A stretch of DNA of 64,000 bases from Myrica gale (lineage: Eukaryota > Streptophyta > Magnoliopsida > Fagales > Myricaceae), in NCBI GenBank assembly GCA_963930655.1, contig OZ005614.1, positions 310,001 through 374,000 on the forward strand, in the 5' to 3' direction. The first letter of the stretch is position 1, and each line of letters begins with the position of its first letter. The notes beneath the pieces were generated by a model. That model saw only the letters and a program-made list of their open reading frames with translations, had not been told where the DNA came from and did no database searches. Of this stretch, positions 12,351 to 23,514 are shown one piece after another. Position numbers and translations under genes: made by a program.

Positions 12351-15040
12351 ATGGCCGAGGAAAACCAAAAGCCAGTGTCAGAAGCGCCTGCATCGACGGA
12401 GGAAGTGGTGGTGGAGAAACCAATCACTGAGAAGGAACCCTCGGTAGAGGCACCGGAAAAGAAAGGTCCCGTTGAGGAATTGGAAGAAGCCGAGAAGCCC
12501 AAGGCCGACGAGGAAAAGCCCAAAGCCGTGGAGGAGGAAGTGAAGAATCTGAAGATTGCCCAATCGATATCTTTCAAGGAAGAAACCTACGTAGTCGGGG
12601 AGCTTCCGGAGGTACAAAGGAAGGGGTTGGAGGAGCTGAAGCAACTCGTCCAAGAGGCCCTCAACAAGCACGAGTTCACTGATCCCCCGCCACCTCCGCC
12701 GAAGGCTAAAGAAGAGGAAAAGAAGGAGGAGGAGACCGCTCCTGCTCCTGAAGAACCTCCAAAAGTAGAATCGGACGAGACCGTACCAGCACCAATTGCA
12801 GAAGCCAAAGACGAAGAGCCCCCCAAGGTCGAAACCATCGAGTCTGTAACGGCACCACCGCCGGTAGAAAAGAAAGGAGAGGTTGCTACTGAAGTGGCAT
12901 TGCCAGAAACTGTGATCGAGAAGACTCCACCGGTCGAAGCCAAAGAAGAAGAGAAGTTTCCAGCAGCACCATCCACCGAGGAGGTCTCTGAGAAGGTGGT
13001 GGAGAAAGTGACGGCCACCGACGAGGATGGTGCCAATACTGTGGAGGCAATCAAAGAGACCATCATAGTCGAGGTCTCGGCTCCTCCAGCAGCAACTAAA
13101 GAAGAGGAACCACCTTCTGAGGCTAAGGCTAAAGAAACGGAGGAGCCGAAAGAAGAAGTTCCCGCGCTTCCTCCACCTCCGCCCGAGGAGGTCTCCATCT
13201 GGGGTATTCCGTTGCTTCAGGACGAGAGAAGCGATGTGATCCTCTTGAAGTTCCTGAGAGCCAGGGATTTCAAGGTCAAGGACGCATTCACTATGCTCAA
13301 GAACACAATCCGTTGGCGCAAGGAGTTCGGAATCGATGCTCTTCTAGAGGAAAACTATGGAAATGACTGGGACGAGGTTGTCTTCACCCACGGTTATGAC
13401 AAAGAAGGCCACTCAGTGTGCTATAACGTTTTCAGCGAGTTTCAGAGGAAGGATTTGTATCAGAACACCTTCGCCACTGAAGAGAAGCGCCAGAAGTTCC
13501 TCAGGTGGAGGATTCAATTCTTGGAAAAGAGCATTAGGAACCTTGATTTCAGTCCTACTGGCATATCTACAATTGTTCAAGTCAACGATTTCAAGAACTT
13601 CTTTGGACTCGGCAAGAGGGAGCTCTGGCAGGCCACCAATCAGGCCGTTCAATTGTTCCAGGATAATTACCCCGAGTTTCTAGCCAAGCAGGTATATAAA
13701 TAGTGGGTAATCCAGTTTTTTGTGGTAAAATTATAGTTAATCAGTGAGTATGAGTAAAAATTAAATCTGTACTAGCCATTTGAGATTCATAATTATGTAA
13801 AAGGATGAAAATGTTCCTCTAAAATTAAAATTTTTAAAATAAATAAAAATAATCAAAATTGAAGAAAAAAAATTAAAAATAAATATATTATTAAAATAGA
13901 ATTTCAATAATTTTATTTTATTTTTAATGAATTTTTTAGTAATTTTGTCATTTGCATACTTTTTGTCATATTTAATGTCTAATTTAGACGGACTAAAATT
14001 TATAATTTTTAAAATTTACCAATCTTAAATTGATAATTAAAAATATCAATTTGATTTTTACGCATACTTAAGCAACTAAGTATGACTATACCCTTTTTTT
14101 TACTTGAGTTTTGATCTTAATTGATTGCGGGTTTTGGGTGTTTGAAGGTGTTTATCAACGTTCCATGGTGGTACTTGGCTTATAATAGGGTGATTAGTCC
14201 TTTCCTGACCCAAAGGACCAAGAGCAAGTTTGTATTTGCGCTTCCATCAAAGTCTGCTGACACCCTCTTCAAGTAAGTGGGATTCGCACTTTCCTTATTC
14301 TATTTTTATTTCGTAATCAATCATCCTATGGCTCTTTCTATGAGGCCTGAATCATTTTTTTTTTGAACTTTTCATGTCACCCTTTTTGAAAGGCTAAATG
14401 GTGAATTAATCACTTTAATGAGTAGATAAGGCTTTTCTCTGTCTATTAAATCGAGTATGTGTATTCCGGTGTTGTGTTTTGAACAGATATATAGCTCCTG
14501 AACATGTTCCAGTTCAGTATGGTGGCCTGAAGAGGTCGGAGGAACAGGAATTCACACATGCTGACCCCGTTACAGAGGTTGCAATCAAACCGGCAACCAA
14601 ACACACCATTGAATTTCCAATTTCTGAGGTGGGCATGCCTTCCCTTGATCAGATTAAAGAAACAAGTTTGATTAATAGAAATTGAACTACAATTAGTTTG
14701 GCATGTTATAGTATGAGCCCACTAGAAAACTCCCCAAGGGTTTATTCTCCCAGCAAATATAATATGGGAATTGTTGATTATGCAGAGTGGCCTGCTGGTT
14801 TGGGAAGTTAGAGTGGTGGGTTGGGAAGTGAGCTATGGAGCTGAATTCGTGCCTAGTGCCGAGGGTGCGTACACCGTAATTGTACAGAAGACAAGGAAGA
14901 TTTCGCCGGCTGATGAAACCGTGATCTCTAACAGCTTCAGAGGTGGTGAGCAAGGCAAGGTGGTCCTTCACTTCGATAACCAAAGCTCCAAGAAGAAGAA
15001 GCTCCTCTACAGGTCCAAGACCAAACCCTCCTCTGATTAA
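12351..15040 (+). CDS. PATL: Patellin A (SEC14/CRAL-TRIO plus GOLD protein)
   Basis: Phosphoinositide-binding protein of the patellin family, which acts in membrane trafficking at the cell plate and plasma membrane. Four exons (12351-13691, 14148-14272, 14487-14628, 14786-15040) join without a break into 620 residues. The start is the ATG at 12351, chosen because MAEENQKP opens the acidic, proline- and glutamate-rich N-terminal half (residues about 1-280) typical of patellins. A CRAL-TRIO-N segment (VSIWGIPLLQDERSDVILLK) begins near residue 280. The SEC14 lipid-binding lobe spans about 340-500, including FINVPWWYLAY, and the C-terminal GOLD domain ends in KKKKLLYRSKTKPSSD. The leader is pyrimidine-rich. 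A second patellin lies 4.7 kb downstream in the opposite orientation. Intact; which numbered PATL it matches is not certain, though the C terminus is closer to PATL1/2/5 types. Confidence 0.92.
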
Positions 15041-18000
15041 GATTAATTAAGCAACAGCTTTGTGGTCCTGTGGGTGTAAATTTCAAGTCAATTGGGGTTC
15101 ATTTGAATTGCAGAGCAGGCTTCTTTCTTCTCAATACAAGATTTACTCTTTTGTTCAGTTGGTTGAAAATTACGTTCGTTTAAAATTAGTTGGGGGTCGG
15201 GGGATTTATTTATATGTTGTTTCTATGAAGTTTTGTTGGGAGTTTTTGTTATTTGGTTTTGGATTGTAAAACAGTACTGGTTGAAAAAACAGTCAGATGG
15301 ATGAGATAGAGACACATTTGAGGTACATATGTTGGGGTAATGGACATGTGTGTGGACTGTGGACAGCAACTTTGTTACTATTCGTCTATTCGTCATACTT
15401 CGCCTGTAAAATTTGTGTAAATTTGGAGTATTTTTTCTCCCTTGCTCTCTCTCTATGTTAAACTGCTTCGTTGATTACTCATTTTTCTGTTTTTTCCCAT
15501 GCTTTCTTTTTGCCTGCCTAGGCCTAAAGGTTGAGCTAGTAAGCACCAACATGGTTGCAATCGTTTCTTCTTCATAAGAAAACCAATTGTTAACAGCCAG
15601 GCTCTTACCATAATCATCAAAACGGACTTATAGTAATCAGTGGTGAAGGGGTTTTTACTCTCCATACTTGGAAAAAGGGGCAAGGATTTGAACTTGTACC
15701 AAATGTTCCACGTGCGGACACCGAATCTTGTTTGCTTTTGGTTCAAATGATAGGTTTTCCATCCGGAGCATTTTCTCCCCTAAAGCTCATGATTTGAGCC
15801 GAACTACAAAATTTCAAGAAACTTGAATGAGTGAGTATAAAGGTCGCAATTGATCCCTATCTCTTAGGGTTCTGTTGTGTCCATTTGAGTTTCTGGTTTC
15901 TTGTGTCACTTGCATTGTGGGTTGATTCCTTCATATGGCAGGGTCCAAGTTTGTCTGCTAATGATGTCTCCTGCCGTGTTCAATTGATGGTGTCTCTTTA
16001 GCTCAATCAATTCGCAGGGTCAAATTCGATGATAGTTTATAATTACGATGCACGAATTAAGCCTCCAATAAATTATAATGTCACGTACTAATATCCTCTG
16101 GTTTTATCAAGATTGGAGATTATCGTGCTGGATACATTTAGCAATCAGAAGAAAGGCAAGTGGCCCACCATGTGTTTGTTTTATGTATCTATTCAGCTTA
16201 GCCCTATTTCCCTATAGGGGTATTTTAGTGAATTTAATCTTCCCCATATTTATCGGGGCGCGTCTCCGCTGGGACGGGCTGGACCCATGCCCCTCTCTCA
16301 CACACTGCAACAAATTCGAGCCCTATTTATCATGTCATATATTCTTTATGAACTGCACGGTTTTACCTGCGATGATCCGTATTGTCGTTTTTCGAGTTAT
16401 GATAAGAATCATCCGGTCGCTAAGGAAAAAAAAAATCATCCAGTCCAACTGATATCTCGATAGTGTGTTCCATTTTTGGTCCCTATGCTGTCTGGGCTAG
16501 AGGGGAATTTATTCGAAACAAAGATCTCTTGGAGCCATCTCTGGACTCTTGAGGCAAACAAAAAGCAAGCGGGACATCATTTGCAGAAAGGCAACTGCTC
16601 ACATAAAGTGCCTCGAAAGCTAGCTCGCCCACGGCCCACCCATAAATTGGAAAAACAGCAGGAAGTAAGAGGATCGAAACTCACTTGGTGCTAAACTCTA
16701 TATCTAATCTCACGCAGGAAATATTTGATCCTCTTACTATTTTCCCAAAATGAAGACGAATGGGGTCAGATAGGAGTCATCATAAACTGATGCATACAAA
16801 GTTTATTTGAAATATTGTATTCAAGTGCCGTTACAACAGGAAAAAGTAATTTATTGTTAATATTATTCCAAAGATTTTTTCGTGGTCCTGTGGGCTGTGG
16901 ACCTAGAACACTGCTAATTCTCCATGCAAGGAAAATTAGAAAGATGAAAAGAATAGTTGTTTTCTGAAATCATGGGAGTCCTTCGACTCCAAGCCGTGGC
17001 AAATTGGTCATTTGGAGAGGAAGGCGCAGCCGCAGCCCGCAGGAGCCATGTGCATGCATGCTTGTGCTAGTTGGGTTGTCTGTTCCGTCTTTTTCCTTCT
17101 TTCTTCCTCTGTAGCCCATGTTTTCTCTACACACAAGTTGTCTACCATTGGCCTAGCAGAGCAGGAAGCTTTTGTATGCATCATGGGACCCAGCGAACAA
17201 GGTTCAATAATGTCCACTACTTATCCCGTTTTGTATTAACTGAACCTATTCTCACGAGAAGTCGATAACATCATTATATTTCTCCAATCAAATACATTTT
17301 GAAATGTAAGATACATGCACTATCTTGGAAGTACATGCATGTTTGCATTTCTCTTATTTGTTCTATTAATCTCCTTAAAAGGAAATTAGAAAAGTAAGAC
17401 AAAAAAAAAGGTGGGGAAGGCAAGGATAAGCGAGACAATATGATGATGAAATCCCTGTCAGATGACATGAGTGTTCCTTTTAATGATTCCAAGTGGGTTT
17501 AATACAAAGGTCCCTCTAATTTGGCATCTGAAAATGACAAGTGACCCGACCAAGGGTTCCTCTTGCTTGCCATTCAATTTATGTGTCACATTGTCCACTG
17601 CAGAAGGGCCGAGGACCACCTCTTCCTGTCTTTGGCTTAGAACACGCACCGCAATACTCTGCTCTCCGAGGGCAGAAGCCAGGAATAATTTATATATTCG
17701 CTGTACTTCTGTTTTAACGCGTACTGGTTTGGGTGCAATAAATGGAGAGCAGAGTTATAGACACCCTTCAACTTGACCTAATTGACATAATAGCTTTCTT
17801 TCCGTCCTTATTAAACCCTTAACCCTGATGAAGAGCTGGGCAACTTTATGTCCTAGCCCTTCTGACCTTCACGTGATGCGCATTACAGAGCTTCTTTCGA
17901 CCAATGTCCTCCATTCCTTAAACATCGTTAGCGTAGCGTATCGGTAGAACCTCTTTGAAATAGTGGAAGAGAAATACGTAAATATTTTATCATAAACGTA

Positions 18001-19788
18001 AGTTTGATTCCAATTAACTTGTCGCTGTCATGGATAACCTAACCGCGATCAGTCATGGAGTATCTAGATTAATGGACCTATCATAGGGATAGGGTCATTG
18101 AGGGCCTTAATGCAGGCTCGAGGTCGGCTTGGTCCCAATATTGGTCTGGACAAAATAGACCCTTGCCCAATTATCCGGTGGGCCCGAAATGGCTCTTTGT
18201 AGGTTTTCATGATGAGGCCCATAATGCAAACCTCCTGGCCCAGCTATCTTGAGGTATCTTTTGGGTGACGTCAGAGGTGGGAATGTACACAAGCCTCAAG
18301 CATCGAAGACGATTTTGGGTTTCTAATCCAAAACCCACGTTGTTTGTAGAATAGCCCCTGTGCGCCGTATCAACCAAACAAGAAGAAGAAGAAGAAGAAG
18401 ATTCCTTACCCATGGTAAAGATTTAAGAAAGGCAAAGCAAGAAGGAAAAGCTTTCGGGTTTGATCTTATGAAAGTACAAGCTTCTTTAGCGGTTCCATAC
18501 TTTTAAGGTGAGGTTGGGCTGGGAAGAAATTCACCTTTTGTAGTGAAATTTTTTTACGTACATGTTCAAAAAGAGCTGCAAAGAAAATGATTGACAAATG
18601 TCCCATGCCCGATGGAAAGGAAAAGAAGAAGGGGACAGTGGACAAAAGGCAAACGCAAAAAGCGTAACGTCGTCAAACCGAAGGACACCAACCTAAAAAA
18701 AAGAAAGTTCAACTAATTCAGTCGATTCAGCGAATACTGGGTGGTTTGAAGAACTTAAGCGTGGAGTTATCATAGCTTACAGCATCATTTCTAGATTGAC
18801 AATAACCCGTGAAATAAGAATCGTTCGGAAACGTCTGAGTTGGACTCTTCCCCACCTTTTTCATCCAAATTCCAGAAGAACAGGAGTTGTTAGAATATCC
18901 AAGGAAATGCAGTGACGAACACATTACGATAGTCCTCACCATCTCTAATCAAGGCATCAAGAGGAAAGGCATGCCAAGTGCTGCCAAAGAGGTCTATATT
19001 TTTCTCTTGCCTTTTAATTGGCTAAACCGAAATTGCACGTGCAGTTCCTATGGCCTGTATCGCCACATCTGGTTCAGTTCCATTTTATTTGCATTATTAT
19101 CAAATATCACCCACACATTTCTGTTTGTTTTTACACTTCTTTAACTCAACTGCCGACGTGGGACAAAAGGTGCGTGTGAGATACTACCGCACAAATCTGG
19201 GCATAGGAAAAGAATCATTTTCATATTCATACGAAACTACCAGCTAAAGGCTTATCTGAGATCATATTAGTATAATGAAGATTATTCTAATTTCGATAGC
19301 GAATTAGAACCGCTTTTAAAGTATTACCAACTTTCTCCAGCAGTGGGAAAGAGTATCTACTGACGTTGGGAATAAGAACTCAATCAAATAGCATTGCATA
19401 TCGAACGAACACGCAAGCAAATGACAAAGCAGCAACTACAATTCGCTTCAACTTCCCTTCAAATTTGTCTCTTTCTTTGCCAAACTGACTGATATTTTAG
19501 TAACATGAATTACAAACCAGCAAGAGACAACTTTTATGAGTGAAACTCAAACATGTCGCTCCTCACCAAAAATCCAACAAAAGGAACAGAGTTACCCAAA
19601 AACAACACGCTAAGTACTTGTATATTGAAGTCCAAATACTATATTTCCAAGCCTACAGTGAACACCAATTTAGAGGCACAATGATCTAGCAGAGAACCTC
19701 AAATATGTATTGATCATCAACAAATGAAAGCCGAAGTGGTATGCATTATGCAAGAGAAGTTCTGTGTGCTTTGAGCTGATTTGAAATC
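15041..19788. other. Intergenic region between the two convergent patellins
   Basis: No protein gene supported over 4.7 kb. It holds the two 3' UTRs; a stretch near 15,655-15,690 whose reverse strand carries a Pol III B-box-like sequence; a 15-bp A-rich insert between direct repeats at 16,419-16,433; a possible tRNA-derived SINE relic near 17,929-18,012; a short inverted repeat around 18,312-18,334; and a GAA microsatellite at 18,381-18,400. Base composition is mixed and nothing resembles a conserved protein. Confidence 0.5.
16407..16445 (+). repeat. Very short A-rich insert between direct repeats
   Basis: The 12-base repeat AATCATCCGGTC (16407-16418) returns as AATCATCCAGTC (16434-16445) on the far side of a 15-base insert, GCTAAGG plus an A-run. 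The layout matches an extremely 5'-truncated poly(A) retroposon. Polymerase slippage or break repair with filler DNA is an alternative. Confidence 0.45.
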
Positions 19789-21838
19789 TCACTCTAAGAA
19801 GGATTTGATCTTGAACCTGTAAAGGAGCTTCTTCTTTTTCGAGGTTGGATTATCAACAGTGAGCAGTATTTTGCCTAGTTCAGCAACTTTAAAGCTGCTA
19901 GACACCACTGGTTCATCACTTGGCGCCTTCTTCGTGGCTTTATGTATTAGAACTGTATATCCGTCCTTGGCATTAGGCACAAATTCAGCACCGTAGCTTA
20001 CCTCCCAGCCAACAACCCGAAGCTCCCAAACAAGAATGCATTTCTACAATTTATCCCAATGTCCAATTAGCGAAAAGTCAGCTCTTTCATTCATCACTGA
20101 GCACGAATGCGAGACCAAAACTACTAAACAACACTTCTAAACTAGAATTTTCTAGAAGATGAGAAAAAAGTTCATATAACACGATTAACAAGTGCAATAG
20201 ACCTCGTAAATGATGATTTCCACCGTTTGCTTAGTTGCTGGTTTTACCACAACCTCCGTGACCGGATCAGAAATGCTGAAGTCCGGGTTGCAATCACAAT
20301 AATCGACACTCAGGCCACCATATTGAACCGGCACGTGCTCAGGGGATATGTATCTAATTTACCAAGAGTGGTTTTATAACGAGACACCAATAAGGGAGCA
20401 AAGTTGATAAGCCTAAGAAAGAAACTCAAGTCAACATCTAGAATATGAAGAGTATCTACTCACTTGAAAAGGGTTTCAGCAGTCTTTGATGGCCCAACAA
20501 AAACAAACTTGCTCTTCGTCCTCTGGGTCAAGAACGGGCTGAGTATCGTATAGAATGCGAGATACCACCAAGGAACATTGATAAATACCTTACACATCGA
20601 CACACAAGCCAAGCAATTAAACTATTTGTCCCAATGAAACTAAACCAAAGTTGGAATCAAGCACAAACATCAAATACCAACAAAGACCTAACGAAAACAA
20701 AAAAGAAGTACGGGATTATACCTGTTTGGCCACGAACTCGGGATAATTGTCCTGAAGCAACTGAAGGGCCAGCTTTGTGGCCAGCCTAAGCTCGCGCTTT
20801 GCCGGTCCCGGAGAATTCTTGAGGTCATTGACCTGAAAGATGGTGCAAACACCACCGGGACTAAAATCAAGCTTCCTGATGCTCCTCTCCAAGAACTGTA
20901 TCCTCCACCTCAAGAACTTGGCTCTTTTCTCCTCGTCGGAAAACGCCTTTGCATAGAGCTCCCTGTTCTGAAACTCCCCATATACATTGTAACACACGGG
21001 ATGCTCGTCTCTGTCATAGCCGTGCATAAAAACTACCTTCTCCCATTCATCCCCGAGATCCTCGTCGATAAGCGCATCAACCCCAAACTCCTTCTTCCAT
21101 TTGATTGTATTTCTGATCATCACAAACGCATCGTTGACTTTGAAATCCCTCGCTCGTAAAAACTTCAGCAGAATCACATCGGACCTGTCGTCCTTAAGAA
21201 GAGGAACCCCCCAAATGGACACCTCCTCTGCTTCTTTCGCTACTTCTTGGGCTTCCCTTTCTGGGTTTTCTTCTATTCTCGGAGTGGGTTCGGAAGGTAC
21301 AACCGATGTACTTTCTTGCTTTGGTTGTCCTTCTTCAGTAAAACCTTCTTTCTCTGCGTCTTTAGGTGGTTGTGGGAAACTGAATCGGTTGGTACTGAGA
21401 GCTTCTTGGACGAGAAGCTTCAGTTCTTGCAAAGCTTTTCGCTCAATATCTGAGAGATCAGCCACGAGGTTGCTCTCCTCCTTGAACGATACCAGAGACT
21501 GAGGAATCTTCTGCTCCCGAATCGACTTCGATTTCTCAGGCCTCACCAGGACCCACCTCTTCGGAAGCTGAAGTTTTCACCTCCATAACCGCAGCCACAG
21601 CTGGCGGCGGCGGCGGCTGCTGAACCGCCTCTTTCTCCTCCACCACCAAAGGTGGATCCGACTCAACCCCTGGCGGCGGTGTAGGCTGCTCCTCTTCTTT
21701 CTTAGTGACAGTAGAAGATTCAGACTCCATCACCACCACCGTCACTGGTGCTGGTACCTGCGACTCTTCTTTGTCAGTCGATTGGTCGGAGGATTGTGGG
21801 GCCACTGGTGGAGGTGGGTTAGGAGTTTCATCGGCCAT
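19789..21838 (-). CDS. PATL: Patellin B (SEC14/CRAL-TRIO plus GOLD), with one apparent frameshift
   Basis: Second patellin, on the minus strand. Exons from the start are 20722-21838, 20464-20588, 20203-20353 and 19789-20043. Exons 2 and 4 have exactly the same lengths as in patellin A (125 and 255 bases) with the same phases, so the two share ancestry. The start is the ATG at 21836-21838 (MADETPNPPPPVAPQ). The acidic proline-rich N-terminal part and the rest lie in frames one base apart: the first frame stops near 21,536, and the conserved frame (EKSKSIREQKIPQSLVSFKE onward) carries CRAL-TRIO and GOLD to KKKKLLYRFKIKSFLE. The shift lies within about 45 bases near 21,535-21,585. It may be an assembly indel, a real lesion, or hidden by a 70-base GT-AG intron that fits there but is absent in patellin A. 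The C-terminal wording resembles PATL3. Full length without the shift would be about 549 residues. Confidence 0.85.
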
Positions 21839-22185
21839 TTTAGAGTACAAAGCAATGCTAAACTGAGAGAGAAGGAGATAGAGATGTATTTGGCGGATAG
21901 ATAATTGAGACCGACTGTTGGGAGGAAAAGAAAGGGTCCAAAGGGACGCGATTTTTTTTTTAAGGGACGAGATTCTGACAATGAACAAAGTAAATCGAAA
22001 ACTACTACTACTGTACTATGTAGTATGTGCAGATGTGTTTTCCTCTTTTAAGCCCTCCTTAGGCTCACACCAGCGATGCGGAGGTTGGCAACAGTGTGGA
22101 ATCCTAGGTAAGGGACTCCACAATTTTACGTGACCTTTCGCAGTTTCGTAATACAACCCCCAACAGTAAAACCTCTAATTTTTAA

Positions 22186-22361
22186 GGATATGTTTCTTGG
22201 CCAAAATTTTGTAGGTCTAAAATTTTTAACAAAATAAATATATTTTTAAAATTTTAACTTATATATATATACTTTAAATTTTTTACTAATAAACTTCAAA
22301 ATTTAAAAAATTATTAAAATTTTGAGAATATTCTTTAAAATTTCGGTAAACAAACATATCC
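22186..22361. mobile_element. MITE-like element 1
   Basis: About 176 bp, very AT-rich, bounded by inverted ends GGATATGTTT on the left and AAACATATCC on the right. An AAAATTT-type stretch lies just inside both ends. No coding capacity. A target-site duplication could not be fixed. The terminal layout (purine-rich end, TGTTT, then AAAATTT) resembles the neighbouring elements. Confidence 0.55.
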
Positions 22362-22650
22362 TAAATAATACGAGAATAGGCTGACTGGAGCGCAGCGAGT
22401 GCTCGGAATACGTGTGTATTTAATATTTATAGCTAAAATTTAATTTATTTTTATAATTCTATTTTCTCTAGTCAAATCTTATAGCGATTTTATCTTTACA
22501 AAAAAATATATTATCTTTGGAAACAGTCAACTATTTCTTCGTGCCACTTGAATTAATAAGAACCAAATTATATCACGAAATTGCTTCATTAAATAGGCTT
22601 TTAGAAGTTTCTTTGAGGAAATATTTTTTAACTATTATCCAAACACTGAA

Positions 22651-22845
22651 GGTGGTGTTTGGGAGCTAAAATTTTAGGCTCTAAAAATTTCCACTCCAAT
22701 AAAATAATTCTTCATAATTTTCTCTCTTCACATGAAATCATCACTTTTCACTCCAAATAAATATAAAAAATTCATTCAAATCATTCATATGTTCACTTTT
22801 TCAGTAACTCCAACACTTCAACATTTTAAACAATCAAACACCACC
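22651..22845. mobile_element. MITE-like element 2
   Basis: A 195-bp non-coding element with perfect 11-base terminal inverted repeats, GGTGGTGTTTG and CAAACACCACC. Inside the left end is GAGCTAAAATTTTAGG. Fold-back ends of this type are common in plant non-autonomous DNA transposons, but the superfamily cannot be assigned without a clear target-site duplication. Confidence 0.65.
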
Positions 22846-22934
22846 TAACTTACAAAGAATATTGTTTTTCTATTTAAGAAGTCTCAAATATAGAAATTTC
22901 ATCTTTTTGTTATTTGAGAAGTGGAAAAATGAAA

Positions 22935-23146
22935 GGCTATGTTTGGTTTTAAAACTATTATTTGTGTTTGTTTTTTTTAAGTGAGTATAGATTCTTTTGG
23001 GATCGGTGAAAAATTTGTTAAAATCTGTTGTAATTTATAAAAATTTTGTTAAAAATTGTTGAAATTTGTAATAAATTATTAAAATCGATGAAAAAATGAT
23101 TGTGAATTTTTTTTTGAAAACTTTTGACAACAAACCAAATATAGCC
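22935..23146. mobile_element. MITE-like element 3
   Basis: About 212 bp, AT-rich, with inverted ends GGCTATGTTTGGTTT at left and AAACCAAATATAGCC at right (one mismatch). The interior repeats AAATTTGT/AAAATTTGTT-like motifs. No coding capacity. It sits about 370 bp upstream of the MIC10 start codon and so may lie in its promoter. Confidence 0.65.
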
Positions 23147-23514
23147 AAAATCTATGATGGAATGACCAAACAAGCCCTTGGGCCTGACCTTTTTCTTTTT
23201 GGATAAGCAAAAACTCTTAGGTCCCAATGAAGTTGCTCTCTCCCTGATAAGCCCAACTGACGGCCCAAGTCGTACGCAGACAAAACCCGGTATTCTTTCC
23301 CCCAACGAATCCGCCCGAGAAAAAGCGGAGCAGCATAACTAAACTAAACTCTCACTGATAAGCAAGGAACAAGACTATCCAAGCACGCACCACGCCTGAA
23401 GACATTTCCTTATTAGAAACAGACGAAAAACAACAATTTAATCAGACAAAACTACAGTAGTAATTGGAGAAGAAGAAACCAACCAGAACTCAGAAGTAGA
23501 AGAAGAAGAGGGGA

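Larger units (their letters stand above)
21839..23514. other. Intergenic region rich in MITE-like elements
   Basis: Divergent promoters of patellin B (left, minus strand) and MIC10 (right, plus strand). The middle kilobase is very AT-rich and is largely made up of three short elements with terminal inverted repeats, listed separately (22186-22361, 22651-22845, 22935-23146). No protein gene seen. Confidence 0.6.

Noticed and set aside
12587-13198. Long minus-strand frame rich in Ser, Gly and Thr
   Set aside because: Antisense shadow of the repetitive Glu/Pro-rich exon 1 of patellin A.
15655-15690. B-box-like sequence on the minus strand (GTTCAAATCC)
   Set aside because: No A-box at a suitable spacing and no tRNA fold; probably chance or a very old SINE scrap.
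16078-16452. 124-codon open frame between the patellins
   Set aside because: No protein-like pattern, no homologous block recognised, and no promoter or splice context.
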